A DNA stretch of 64,000 bases from Kiloniellaceae bacterium (GTDB lineage: Bacteria; Pseudomonadota; Alphaproteobacteria; Kiloniellales; Kiloniellaceae), in assembly GCA_021776195.1 (NCBI GenBank), contig JAJFGK010000125.1, positions 41,699-105,698 of the forward strand. The letters run 5' to 3'. Below are positions 36,706 to 45,139 of this stretch, piece after piece (position 1 is the stretch's first letter; each line of letters starts with the position of its first letter). Position numbers and translations under genes: made by a program. The notes below the pieces were generated by a model. It ran no database searches. It was given only the letters and a program-made list of their open reading frames with translations, and had not been told where the DNA came from.

Positions 36706-36895
36706 GGCCGTCACCCCGGATGACAAATGGCGGTCATCCCGGCCGCGACTTTTCTCCAAATCTTCGATTTGGGAAGCAAAGTCAGTGAGCCGGGATCTCG
36801 GCGACGTGAGTATCAGGCGTCGGCCCGAGATTCCGGATACCTCGATTCGACCACCAAATCGAAGATTTGGGCCGAACCGGGTTCCGGAATGACGG
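36706..36895. repeat. Nested palindromic intergenic element (MITE/REP-like)
   Basis: The block is built of nested inverted repeats between two convergent genes. CCAAATCTTCGATTTGG (36756-36772) and its exact reverse complement CCAAATCGAAGATTTGG (36854-36870) are each palindromic too. CCGGGATCTCGG (36790-36801) pairs with CCGAGATTCCGG (36825-36836) with one mismatch. Outer arms near CGGTCATCCCGG (36731) and CCGGAATGACGG (36884) also pair roughly. The whole could fold as one hairpin of about 190 nt. It may also terminate both flanking genes. Nothing codes here. Confidence 0.8.
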
Positions 36896-36923
36896 TCCCT
36901 GGAAAGCAATTGTCAACAGACCC

Positions 36924-38027
36924 TCAAAACAGCGTCAACTGGTCCGGGTTCTCGCGCGGCCGGCGGAACAGGTCGGTCGCCTGATCTTCGCGTTCCTGGT
37001 TCAGGCCGAGGCGCTTGCAGGCGAGCTGAAAGCGCTGGCGCAGCAGCGTCGCGTAGGGCCCGCTGCCGCGTTGGCGCTGGCCGAACTTGGGGTCGTAGAG
37101 CTTGCCGCCGCGGGTCTCGCGGATCAGCTTCAGGACCTTGGACTTGCGGTCCGGGAAGTGCGCCTCGAGCCACTCCTCGAAGAGCTGCTTGATCTCCAGC
37201 GGCAGGCGCAACAGGACATAGCCGGCGGTCTCGCCGCCGACCGCCGCCACCCGCTCCAGGATCGCCTCCAGTTCCGCGTCGTTGATCGCCGGGATCATCG
37301 GCGCGGCCAGCACCCCGGCCGGAATACCGGCGCTGGCCAGGCGGCCGATGGCGGCGATGCGTTTTTCCGGGGTCGGCGCGCGCGGCTCCATCAGGCGGGC
37401 GAGACCGCGGTCCAGGGTGGTGACCGAGAGCATCACCTTGACCAGCCCGTCCCGGGCCATGGGCGCCAGGATATCGATGTCGCGGGTCACCAGATGGGAC
37501 TTGGTCACGATGGTGATGGGATGGCGCGCCTCGGCCAGCACTTCCAGGACCTGACGGGTGATTTTCAGGTCGCGCTCGATCGGCTGATAGGGATCGGTAT
37601 TGGCGCCCAGGGCCAGCACCGCGGGCTTGTAGGCCGGCCGCGACAGCTCGCGGCGCAGGATCGCCGCGGCGTCGTGCTTGGCAAAGAGTTTGGTCTCGAA
37701 ATCGAGGCCCGGCGATAGCCCGAGCCAGGCATGGGTCGGCCGGGCAAAGCAGTAGACGCAGCCGTGCTCGCAGCCGCGATAGGGATTGATCGAGCGGTCG
37801 AAGGGCACGTCCGGCGAGACGTTGCGGGCGATGACCTTGCGGCTCTTGTCGGGCTGTACCTGGGTCGGTTGTTGCGGCGGCGGAGCTTCGTCCGTTTCCT
37901 CCCAGCCGTCGTTCCAGCCGTCATGGATCGCGACCCGTTCCTCGCGCTCGTAGCGGCCGGTCTGATTGGAGACCGCGCCACGGCCCTTGCGCGGCCTGTC
38001 CTGCTTGATATCCAGGGTCTCGTTCAT
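36924..38027 (-). CDS. PA0069-family radical SAM protein
   Basis: About 367 aa from ATG 38027. The radical SAM cluster motif C-x3-C-x2-C is in RGCEHGCVYCFARP. Other family marks are FDRSINPYRGC, ALGANTDPYQPIER, ITIVTKSHLVTRDIDIL and LRLPLEIKQLFEEWLEAHFPDR. The family is related to spore photoproduct lyase-like repair proteins but its substrate is unknown. Convergent with the SDR gene across the palindromic element; ends in NPDQLTLF, a possible beta-clamp-binding motif (QLTLF). Confidence 0.88.
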   Translation of the reverse strand: MNETLDIKQDRPRKGRGAVSNQTGRYEREERVAIHDGWNDGWEETDEAPPPQQPTQVQPDKSRKVIARNVSPDVPFDRSINPYRGCEHGCVYCFARPTHAWLGLSPGLDFETKLFAKHDAAAILRRELSRPAYKPAVLALGANTDPYQPIERDLKITRQVLEVLAEARHPITIVTKSHLVTRDIDILAPMARDGLVKVMLSVTTLDRGLARLMEPRAPTPEKRIAAIGRLASAGIPAGVLAAPMIPAINDAELEAILERVAAVGGETAGYVLLRLPLEIKQLFEEWLEAHFPDRKSKVLKLIRETRGGKLYDPKFGQRQRGSGPYATLLRQRFQLACKRLGLNQEREDQATDLFRRPRENPDQLTLF

Positions 38028-38129
38028 TTTGGCAGGGTAGCGAGAACGAGAGAACATAACAAGAACATCGAATGGCGAGTTATCCACAACCGCTTACAAA
38101 GCCGCCATGCCGTGCTAAGAGCCCGGGTC

Positions 38130-38864
38130 ATGACCGCGCCCCTTTCCGAGCCCCCGTCGCCACCCCCGGCCGCACCCCTGCCGCGCCCTCTTTCCGTCGT
38201 CATCCCGACCCTCGATGTCGGCACGGCCCTGCCCGGGACCCTCGACGCACTGCAGGCGGGTGCCGAGCTGATCGGCGAGATCATCCTGGCCGATGGCGGA
38301 TCCCGCGATGGGCTTGTCGCGTTGGCCGAAGGTCGCGGCCTGCGGCTGGTTGCCTGTCCGCCCGGGCGCGGCCAGCAGCTTGCCGGCGGGGCGGCGGCGG
38401 CGGCGGGCGGGTTCCTGCTGTTCCTCCATGCCGACACCTGCCTGTCGCCAGACTGGCCGGCCGCGGTCCGCGCCTTCATGGCGGCGGCCGCGCACGAACC
38501 GCGCCGCGCCGGCGTGTTTCGTCTCACCCTGGACGATCCGAGCCCCAAGGCGCGCTCGGTGGAGCGCCTGGCGCGCTGGCGCGGCCGGGCGCTGGGGCTG
38601 CCCTACGGCGACCAGGGGCTGCTGATCGCCCGGTCCTTCTATGACGAGCTCGGCGGCTTCAAGGCCATCGCCCTGATGGAGGACGTCGATCTGGTGCGCC
38701 GCATCGGCCGTCACCGCCTGGTCCATCTGGCGGCCGAGGCGCGCACCTCGGCGGCGCGCTATCGGCGCGAGGGTTGGCGGGTCCGCGCCCTGCGCAACCT
38801 CTCGGTCCTGACGCTCTATTACCTGGGCCTGCCGACCCGTCTACTGGTTCGGCTCTACGGATGA
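38130..38864 (+). CDS. Arsenosugar-type family 2 glycosyltransferase (TIGR04283-like)
   Basis: 244 aa from ATG 38130. GT2 fold: LSVVIPTLDVGTALPGTLDAL, the metal-associated LADGGSRDG, the LLFLHADTCLSPDW motif and MEDVDLVRRIGR. The C-terminus RALRNLSVLTLYYLGLPTRLLVRLYG fits TIGR04283, named for occurrence in arsenosugar biosynthesis loci. No ArsS/ArsM-like genes are visible here. ATGA overlap with the next gene shows tight coupling. Confidence 0.87.
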   Translation: MTAPLSEPPSPPPAAPLPRPLSVVIPTLDVGTALPGTLDALQAGAELIGEIILADGGSRDGLVALAEGRGLRLVACPPGRGQQLAGGAAAAAGGFLLFLHADTCLSPDWPAAVRAFMAAAAHEPRRAGVFRLTLDDPSPKARSVERLARWRGRALGLPYGDQGLLIARSFYDELGGFKAIALMEDVDLVRRIGRHRLVHLAAEARTSAARYRREGWRVRALRNLSVLTLYYLGLPTRLLVRLYG

Positions 38865-39463
38865 GGCCGGCGCGCCATCTGGTGGTCATGGCCCGCCTGC
38901 CGCGTCTCGGCCGGGTGAAGACCCGGCTCGCCGCCGATATCGGCGCGCTGGCCGCGCTGCGCTTCTACCGTAACCAGACGGCGGTGCTGCTCAGGCGCCT
39001 GTCCCGCGATACCCGCTGGCACACCTGGCTCGCCCTCACGCCCGAGGCCGAGGCCCGGCGCGCGCCGCCGCCCTGGCTTTTCCGGGGCTCCACCATCGGC
39101 CAGGGCGGCGGCGATCTCGGGCAGCGCATGGGGCGGCTCTTCCGGCGGCTTCCCGTCGGCCCGGTGGTGATCGTGGGCTCCGACATTCCCGCCATCGGCG
39201 CTCACCACATCGCCCAGGCCTTCGACCGGCTGGGCGGCAAGGACTGGGTCTTCGGGCCGGCCGGCGACGGCGGCTACTGGCTGGTCGGGGCCAGGCGCCG
39301 GCCCCGGCTGCGCGACCCCTTTTCGGCGGTGCGCTGGTCCTCGCCTGACGCCCTGGCCGACACCCTGGCCAACCTGACGGGAGCCTCGGTGGCCTTTCTC
39401 GAAGAGCTCGACGACATCGACGGCGGCCAGGACCTGGCACGCTGGCTGTCGCAGAAGTCGTAA
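38861..39463 (+). CDS. TIGR04282-family glycosyltransferase-like nucleotidyltransferase
   Basis: 200 aa from ATG 38861, overlapping the previous stop by 4 nt. HLVVMARLPRLGRVKTRLAADIG, QGGGDLGQRMGRLF, VVIVGSDIPAIGAHHI and GPAGDGGYWLVG are hallmarks of the DUF2064/TIGR04282 family, a GT-A fold protein nearly always paired with TIGR04283. Together they are thought to modify a sugar or lipid carrier; the real product in non-arsenic contexts is not known. Confidence 0.85.
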   Translation: MRPARHLVVMARLPRLGRVKTRLAADIGALAALRFYRNQTAVLLRRLSRDTRWHTWLALTPEAEARRAPPPWLFRGSTIGQGGGDLGQRMGRLFRRLPVGPVVIVGSDIPAIGAHHIAQAFDRLGGKDWVFGPAGDGGYWLVGARRRPRLRDPFSAVRWSSPDALADTLANLTGASVAFLEELDDIDGGQDLARWLSQKS

Positions 39464-39483
39464 TCTAAACCTTTTAACAATAA

Positions 39484-39515
39484 TTGGGTGATTATGCTAC
39501 GTGAGATTTAATCAC
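39484..39515 (+). promoter_or_regulatory. Candidate promoter overlapped by GTGATTA/TAATCAC inverted repeat
   Basis: TTGGGT (39484-39489), 17 bp, TTTAAT (39507-39512) gives a weak -35 and a good -10. A perfect 7-bp inverted repeat, GTGATTA (39488-39494) and TAATCAC (39509-39515), covers the spacer and -10, as a repressor site would. The secreted-protein gene starts 17 nt downstream. Confidence 0.45.
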
Positions 39516-39532
39516 GATAGGACGTTGCAACC

Positions 39533-40495
39533 ATGCGAGCAGGCCGACCTTTCCCCCTTCTTCGCATTATCCTGACGGCGGCGATCTTCGCGCTGTCCTC
39601 TGGCGCTTCCGGCCCGCTCCGGGCGCAGGCGCAGGAGATTGTCCTGCCTTCGGACCTCGCGGTCGGCGAGGCACACCACTACGCGATCCACTCCACCGTC
39701 GAGGTGAACGCCCAAGGCGTCGCCGTGCTGATCTCGTCCTGGCGGGCGCGGCTGACCGTCACGGTGCTCGAACGCGACGAACGCGGTCTTCTGGTGGCCT
39801 GGCGCTATGACCGGGCATCCCTGGACGATGCCCTGCCGCAGATCCGCACGTCCATGAAGCAGGTCGTCGCCGGTCTGGACGGTCTGGAACTGCGGCTGCG
39901 GGTCGGCCCGGATATGGCGGTCGAGAAAATCGAAAACATGAGCCGGGTGGGCGACGTCTTCCGGCAGACCGCCGATATCATGGCGCAGCGTCTGGAGTAT
40001 TTTGGCCAGCCGGCGGAGGCGGTGGAGCGGTATCGCGCCGCCTACAACGCGCCCGAAGTGGTGAGCCTGCAGGCGCTGCGCGATCCCAAGGTCTTCTTCA
40101 CCTTGATCGGGCGCAGTCTGCCGCGATCCGAGTCCTTCACCTACGCGGGCCAGATCCCCAACCCGTTGGATTTCACCCTGCTGCCCAGCCGCGGCCTGAT
40201 CGAAGTTCAGCGTCTCGACGCCGCGAGGGATCTGGCCTGGATCGTCTGGAACGAGCGGATCGACCAGGAAAAGGCGTCCGACGCTCTGCTGGCCAGCCTC
40301 AAACGTCACTACGAGGCCTTCGACGAACCCCTGCCGGCAACCCCGGACCTGCCGCGGGTGGAGACCGTCGAGAGCGCCTTCGCCGAGATCGACAGCGCGT
40401 CGGGATGGCCCGTGGCGATCGACTTCGAAAGCCATGTGCAGTTCGCCCAGGGCACCACAGTGAACCGCGTCGAGATCGGCCGCCTCCCGAACTGA
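39533..40495 (+). CDS. Conserved hypothetical secreted protein
   Basis: 320 aa. Signal peptide RIILTAAIFALSSGASGPLRAQA, then a largely beta-structured domain (HYAIHSTVEVNAQGVAVLISSW, RLTVTVLERDERGLLVAWRY) and a helical middle section containing TSMKQVVAGLDGLELRLRVG. The C-terminal PVAIDFESHVQFAQGTTVNRVEI repeats the N-terminal strand style. There is no enzyme signature I recognise. It is preceded by an AT-rich promoter with an operator-like dyad, which suggests regulated expression. Confidence 0.75.
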   Translation: MRAGRPFPLLRIILTAAIFALSSGASGPLRAQAQEIVLPSDLAVGEAHHYAIHSTVEVNAQGVAVLISSWRARLTVTVLERDERGLLVAWRYDRASLDDALPQIRTSMKQVVAGLDGLELRLRVGPDMAVEKIENMSRVGDVFRQTADIMAQRLEYFGQPAEAVERYRAAYNAPEVVSLQALRDPKVFFTLIGRSLPRSESFTYAGQIPNPLDFTLLPSRGLIEVQRLDAARDLAWIVWNERIDQEKASDALLASLKRHYEAFDEPLPATPDLPRVETVESAFAEIDSASGWPVAIDFESHVQFAQGTTVNRVEIGRLPN

Positions 40496-40633
40496 CGATG
40501 CGCCTGGGTTAGGCGATCGTGAGCCGTTACCGGCAGCGTGGCGACCCGAAGTCGGCGATCGGGGCAACGCCAAACATGATCCGAGCCGCAATCCCTATCC
40601 TGGCATCGCCAAAAGCAGGCATTAGATAACTGG

Positions 40634-40655
40634 TACAGATCAGCACGGATCTGTA
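40634..40655. promoter_or_regulatory. Palindrome TACAGATC-n6-GATCTGTA
   Basis: A perfect 8-bp inverted repeat with a 6-bp spacer. Its right arm extends into TCTGTAACAC, identical to the right arm of the palindrome 91 bp further on. It resembles a dimeric repressor operator. Confidence 0.5.
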
Positions 40656-40724
40656 ACACAATTGCCAGGATGGGTATGGCAGCCAATCCAAATGGTGCGA
40701 TTTGACATCAATTCATGCGGTTGT

Positions 40725-40753
40725 GTGTTACAGAATAGTTGATTCTGTAACAC
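40725..40753. promoter_or_regulatory. Palindrome GTGTTACAGAAT-n5-ATTCTGTAACAC
   Basis: A perfect 12-bp inverted repeat with a 5-bp spacer (AGTTG). It could be a TetR/GntR-type operator or a strong hairpin. There is no T-tract after it on either strand, so a terminator is less likely. Nearest following gene is the GFA gene at 41069. Confidence 0.6.
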
Positions 40754-41068
40754 GGCCTCGCGGCCACAGCCTCCATACCCCCAGCTGCGGACGTGCCTTA
40801 GAGCCTTGCGCGACAGACGGCCATGACTCGAAGCGGCACCCACGGTGACCGGCAGAAACCGGCCAAAGAACCCTTAACAGGAGCGGTCGGTCGGTGGAGT
40901 TACGCGGGATGGCCGGTTTGAGCGCAACTAGGACATACGAGAAGCCGTCATTTATCGCGGTCCAACGCCGCCTTCTCGACTCTCTGGTAGAAGCAGGTTG
41001 CGCTCAATAGGCACTAAACCTATCCTTGAATGCTCGGATGGATCAAATGCAAGTGGCGAGAATCCAGG

Positions 41069-41470
41069 ATGTTAACCGGCCAATGCAATTGTGGCGCAGT
41101 CATGTTTGAGATCGGAAAGCCTGTTTCAGAAATTTACGTTTGTCACTGTTCTATCTGCCGTAGGTACACCGGCAGCAACGGCATTCCAGTTGTTGTCATC
41201 GAAAATGAATCGTTCAAGTGGATAAAAGGCCGCGGCGACGTCAGAATGTGGAAAAAGCCAGATGCTGATTGGGAGTCCAATTTCTGCAGTGTCTGTGGCT
41301 CTTCGTTGCCCGGAAAAAATGACGAAGCACACATGTTTGTTCCGGCAGGGCTCTTGCCTGACGACGTAGAGAACTTGAAAGTCGCCCATCACATCTTTGT
41401 CGGCTCAAAGGCAAACTGGGATGAGATCGGCGATGCAGGAAATCAACACGACGGTCCGTTCGTCGGCTAG
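41069..41470 (+). CDS. GFA-family (glutathione-dependent formaldehyde-activating-like) protein
   Basis: 133 aa from ATG 41069. Zinc-ligand cysteines are in the expected order: QCNCGAV (C-x-C), CHCSICRRYTG (C-x-C-x2-C) and FCSVCGSSL (C-x2-C). The fold is the Mss4/GFA beta-tent. Family members bind glutathione adducts, though most, including this one, have no proven substrate. Codon use is strikingly unlike the neighbours (many A/T third positions, e.g. gaaaatgaatcgttcaag), which argues for recent acquisition. A longer start at 41030 is possible but the extension is not family-like. Confidence 0.85.
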   Translation: MLTGQCNCGAVMFEIGKPVSEIYVCHCSICRRYTGSNGIPVVVIENESFKWIKGRGDVRMWKKPDADWESNFCSVCGSSLPGKNDEAHMFVPAGLLPDDVENLKVAHHIFVGSKANWDEIGDAGNQHDGPFVG

Positions 41471-41639
41471 CTGAGTTTGGAATCCGCGCGCAGAGGTCGG
41501 CTTTATCCCGCTTAGCGGCCGTTCACGGCGTTTCAGCAGAGTGGCCGCTTCGGCTACGTAGCAAGACGAGTGTCCAACTGACGCCGATGTCGGCTCTCGA
41601 AGGCACAGCGCACAGGGATATCCGGCAAGGCTCTCGCGT

Positions 41640-42761
41640 TCATGGGTCCCTATCCGGATCGGACACCTGGCTGGGCCGCTCGAGCCCCAGCATCCGTCGG
41701 CGCAGGCGATCCCTGACCGGGGCGACTCCGAACAGCAACGGCACGAGGCCGCGCCGCAGCCAGCGGGCCAAGGGGCCGCGCGCGGCCATGAGCCGGGTCT
41801 GGCGGTCGACGAAGGCGATGGTGGCCTTGCCGATGGGATGGCGCAGGGCGTGGTAGCGGCGGGTCTCGCCCTGGGCCCCGGCCTCGCCGCGGGCGATCAG
41901 CCCGGCCAGGACCGCGGCGTCCTCGATCCCCATGTTCATGCCCCGGGCGCCGGCCGGCGAATGCACGTGGGCGGCGTCGCCGGCGAGAAAGACCGCGCCC
42001 TTCCGGTAGACCGTGGCCTGGCGGTGGGCGATGCGAAACTTCGAGCGCCAGAAGACGTCGCGCAAAACCGCGCCGTCGGGCAGCAGCACCCGGGGGTCGG
42101 GCTGGTCGCTGGCCAGGCGGTAGCGCCCCGGCCCCATGGTGATGGCAAAGAGGAGACCGCGCCGGGATGTGAAAATGGCCGCCTCGTCCTCGTCCCGCGA
42201 CCAGTCGAGACGCACGTCCATCAGGCTCCAGTCTCGCTTGTAGTCCTGGCCGAGAAAGGCGATGCCGGCCGACTTGCGCACCAGGCTGTGGGCCCCGTCT
42301 GCGCCGATCACCAGCTCGGGCGAGACGCGGCTTTCCTTTTGGCCGTCGTCCAGAAAGCAGGTCGCCGCCTGTCCGTCCAGCACCAGCCGGGTGAGGGCGC
42401 AGCCGCGCTCGATTTGGATGCCGAGGCCCTGCAGCCGGTCGGCCAGGATCGCCTCGCTGCGGCTTTGCGGCAGAGCCAGCATGGCGTTATGGCGGTGATC
42501 GACCTCGGTCAAATCCAGGGTGGCGAGCGGCCGGCCCTCGTCGTTCAGGCTGATCCGGGTGATCCTCGTGCCGGCCTCCAGCAGCAGGCCGGTCGCGCCG
42601 CAGGGCTCGAGCAGCTCCAGGCTGCGCGGGTTGATCCCGATCGCCTTGGAGAGGCGCGAGGGATTGACCGCCTGATCGATGATGCGCAGATCGATACCGC
42701 GCCGGGCCAGCTCCAGCGCCGCCGTCAGGCCCACCGGGCCGGCGCCGACGATCAGAATCAT
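41640..42761 (-). CDS. FAD-dependent aromatic-ring-hydroxylase-type monooxygenase
   Basis: 373 aa. Group A flavin monooxygenase: N-terminal Rossmann LIVGAGPVGLTAALELARRG, the DG motif VIGADGAHSLVRKSAG, and the GD motif FLAGDAAHVHSPAGARGMNMGIEDA. C-terminal region is short, so no thioredoxin-like extension. Substrate unknown; relatives hydroxylate phenolics or quinones. It follows a DAO-family oxidoreductase by 55 nt on the same strand. Confidence 0.88.
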   Translation of the reverse strand: MILIVGAGPVGLTAALELARRGIDLRIIDQAVNPSRLSKAIGINPRSLELLEPCGATGLLLEAGTRITRISLNDEGRPLATLDLTEVDHRHNAMLALPQSRSEAILADRLQGLGIQIERGCALTRLVLDGQAATCFLDDGQKESRVSPELVIGADGAHSLVRKSAGIAFLGQDYKRDWSLMDVRLDWSRDEDEAAIFTSRRGLLFAITMGPGRYRLASDQPDPRVLLPDGAVLRDVFWRSKFRIAHRQATVYRKGAVFLAGDAAHVHSPAGARGMNMGIEDAAVLAGLIARGEAGAQGETRRYHALRHPIGKATIAFVDRQTRLMAARGPLARWLRRGLVPLLFGVAPVRDRLRRRMLGLERPSQVSDPDRDP

Positions 42762-42816
42762 GGCGGTCTTCCCCGGCTTGCCATTGCCATCGACGGACGG
42801 CGAGGTGCGGCGGTCC

Positions 42817-44160
42817 TCACAGCTCCAGCCCGACCCCTTTCTTCATGGTCCGGATTTGCCAGGCCGCCGCCAGGTCGAGGAAGGGCCGCGGCGGCAAGAA
42901 GCCGGGCGGCTCGAAGGAAAGGGCGTCGGCGATGAGCGGCGACTGGTCGCCGCCGATGAGCTCCGCCAGAAGCGTGCCGAAGGCGCTGCCCCGGGCGATG
43001 CCGCCGGCGTTGTAGCAGCCCGCGGCATAGACGTTGTCGCGGACCCGGCCGAAGACCGAGGTGTAGTTCTTGCTGATGCAGACCAGGCTGGACCAGCTGT
43101 GCTCGAACCGCAGGTCCCCCAGGGTGGGAAAGCGCCGCCGCAGCGCGTCCTCGTGGATCGCGCGGCGCTGCGCCATGGCCCGGGCGTCGAGCGGCCGGTC
43201 GCCGCGGTACTCCGCGGTGTTGCGGATCATCACCCGGCGATCGTCGGTGTAGCGGACCGTGGCGCCCATGCGGTGGGCCGACAACACGCCCCAGCCTGGC
43301 GGATCGCCGATCGCGGCGCGCTCCGCGTCGGTCAAGGGCCGGGTCAGGCTGGCGGTCATCATCAAGGGCATCAGGCGCTGGCCGAACAACCCAAAGCGCC
43401 CGAGATAGGCGTTGGCCGCGAGGACGACCGTGGCGGCGGAGATCGTGCCGCCGGAGCAGTGAATGCGGTAGGGCGAGCGGTAGTCGATGGCCTCGACCGG
43501 GCTCTCTTCGAACAGCGTAACGGAAGCCGGCAGAGTTTCGACCAAGCCCCGGACCAGGGCCGCGGGCTGGACCAGGACGCCCTGTTTGGTCCAGAGACCG
43601 ACCTTGTAGAAGTCGGTTCCCAGGCGATCTCTTAGGGCATCGGCCGCCAGCCATTCGTGGGGCACCGCGAGCGATTCGAGGAGACCGCCGAAGGTGTCGA
43701 GCGCGGTCCTGTTGGCGGGATCGGCGGCGCAGTGAAGCTTGCCGCCTTCATCCCACTGGCAGTCGATGCCGTGCTTGCGCACCTCTTGCCGCAGCACCTC
43801 GATACCGGCCCGGTTCAGGCGATAGGCGCGTCCGGCCGTGGCCATCATGACCTTGTCGCTGCCGACGCGCCCCGGCGAGGCCTCGGTGACAAAGCCGGAG
43901 TTACGGGCCGAGGCGCCTTCGCCGGCGCGCTGGCCCTCGATCAGGGCGATGCGCTTGGCGGGAAAGATCTCCGCCAGGCGGCGGGCCGCCGCGCAGCCGG
44001 TGAAGCCCGCGCCGACGACCGCGAAATCGAAGGTCTCGTCGCGCGCGAGGCGGCCCGCCGGTATCCGCGGCGGAAGGATATTAATCCAGCCGCAACCGTC
44101 ATCGTTGTGGGGCGGCCGTGCGATCGTCACTGTCGGTTTGAGCTTTGCGGTCCGGAACAT
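42817..44160 (-). CDS. DAO-family FAD-dependent oxidoreductase
   Basis: 447 aa. After a 45-residue lead (DDGCGWINILPPR) comes FAVVGAGFTGCAAARRLAEIFP, then GEGASARNSGFVTEASPG, typical of the glycine oxidase/gamma-glutamylputrescine oxidase (PuuB/OrdL) branch, where the lead segment WxxLPPR is also seen. C-terminal HSWSSLVCISKNYTSVFGR and AAGCYNAGGIARGSAFG complete the FAD site. Likely oxidises an amine or amino acid. Neighbouring PotABCD-type transport makes a polyamine-derived amine conceivable, but that is inference. Confidence 0.85.
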   Translation of the reverse strand: MFRTAKLKPTVTIARPPHNDDGCGWINILPPRIPAGRLARDETFDFAVVGAGFTGCAAARRLAEIFPAKRIALIEGQRAGEGASARNSGFVTEASPGRVGSDKVMMATAGRAYRLNRAGIEVLRQEVRKHGIDCQWDEGGKLHCAADPANRTALDTFGGLLESLAVPHEWLAADALRDRLGTDFYKVGLWTKQGVLVQPAALVRGLVETLPASVTLFEESPVEAIDYRSPYRIHCSGGTISAATVVLAANAYLGRFGLFGQRLMPLMMTASLTRPLTDAERAAIGDPPGWGVLSAHRMGATVRYTDDRRVMIRNTAEYRGDRPLDARAMAQRRAIHEDALRRRFPTLGDLRFEHSWSSLVCISKNYTSVFGRVRDNVYAAGCYNAGGIARGSAFGTLLAELIGGDQSPLIADALSFEPPGFLPPRPFLDLAAAWQIRTMKKGVGLEL

Positions 44161-44194
44161 GGCGGCTCCTGAGGCCGCCGACGTAAGCGCGGCT

Positions 44195-44578
44195 CTAGAG
44201 ATAGCCCATGATCATGAGATAGCCGCCCAGCACAACCTGAATTGCGGCGGAGGCGCGCAACAGGGTGGTTTTGGCGAGCATGGCCCGGCCAATCCTTTTG
44301 GTCAGGGTGGGAAAACCGATTCTGAGGATGCCGCCGAGAACCGCCAGCCAGCCGAAGAGCGTGATGATGACCGGCCAGCCCGCAACCCAGAAGTTATGCG
44401 TGGCGACGATGGCGAGTCCGGCCAGCAGCGCCATCACACCGCCGATGAAGATCAGCGCGGGACTGGCGAGGAAATCGCGGCCGACCTCCTGAAGCACCTT
44501 GGGATTGAAGAGCGTGGTGAGACCCAGCAGGACCAGGAGGGGACCGATTAGCTTGGCAATCAGAAGGGAGCTCGCCAT
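44195..44578 (-). CDS. Small four-helix membrane protein
   Basis: 127 aa with four predicted membrane helices: LLIAKLIGPLLVLLGLTTLF, PALIFIGGVMALLAGLAIV, GWPVIITLFGWLAVLGGILR and ASAAIQVVLGGYLMIMGYL. No charged motif suggests transport. Conserved hypothetical in alphaproteobacteria. Lies between moaB and the DAO-family gene on the same strand. Confidence 0.75.
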   Translation of the reverse strand: MASSLLIAKLIGPLLVLLGLTTLFNPKVLQEVGRDFLASPALIFIGGVMALLAGLAIVATHNFWVAGWPVIITLFGWLAVLGGILRIGFPTLTKRIGRAMLAKTTLLRASAAIQVVLGGYLMIMGYL

Positions 44579-44599
44579 GGGCCTCGATCCTTCGTTTCC

Positions 44600-45139
44600 T
44601 CAGCTCTCCAGATGCTCCATCAGGCGGGGCATCAGCTCGACCAGGTTGCAGGGCCGGTGACGGATGTCGAGCTGGTAGCGCAGGATCTCGCCCCAGCCGT
44701 CCTTGCAGGCGCCGGGCGAGCCGGGCAGGGCGAAGAGATAGGTGCCGCCGGCGACCCCGCCGATGGCCCGGCTCTGCATGGTCGAGGTGCCGACCTTCTG
44801 GTAGCTGACCCAGCGGAACAGCTCGCCGAAACCCTCGATCTCCTTTTCCATGACCGCCTTCAGGGCCTCGGGCGTGACGTCGCGCCCGGTCACGCCGGTG
44901 CCGCCGGTGGTGATCACGACATCCACCAGGGGATCGGCGATCAGTTCGCGCAGGCGCTTTTCGATCAGATCGGCGTCGTCCGCCACGACCTCGCGCAGCA
45001 CGACTTGATGGCCGTCGGCCAGGATCATCTCCTGCAGGCGCTGACCGGATTTGTCGGTTTCCAGGGTGCGGCTGTCGGAGACCGTCAGGACCGCGATGTT
45101 GACTGCGACGAAGGCGCGGGTCTCGTCAATTTTGCTCAT
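44600..45139 (-). CDS. moaB: Molybdenum cofactor biosynthesis protein B
   Basis: 179 aa from ATG 45139. MoaB/MogA fold: [19 protein letters not shown], the molybdopterin-binding [17 protein letters not shown], and [17 protein letters not shown]. It adenylylates molybdopterin or has a related role. The start lies inside the last codons of the lytic transglycosylase gene (14-nt overlap), so the two are translationally coupled. The window's own molybdenum hydroxylase would be a client. Confidence 0.93.
   Translation of the reverse strand: MSKIDETRAFVAVNIAVLTVSDSRTLETDKSGQRLQEMILADGHQVVLREVVADDADLIEKRLRELIADPLVDVVITTGGTGVTGRDVTPEALKAVMEKEIEGFGELFRWVSYQKVGTSTMQSRAIGGVAGGTYLFALPGSPGACKDGWGEILRYQLDIRHRPCNLVELMPRLMEHLES

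Larger units (their letters stand above)
40496..41068. other. Long AT-enriched intergenic region with two palindromes
   Basis: 573 bp with no convincing gene. Composition is clearly more AT-rich than the rest of the window from about 40600 on. It holds two operator-like palindromes that share TCTGTAACAC (40634-40660 and 40725-40753). Short open frames on the minus strand have no recognisable features. The composition continues into the GFA gene, suggesting that both arrived together. Confidence 0.55.

Noticed and set aside
40640..40843. 67-codon minus-strand gene over the palindromes
   Set aside because: No ribosome binding site, unusual amino acid makeup, and it overlaps the inverted repeats that explain its openness.
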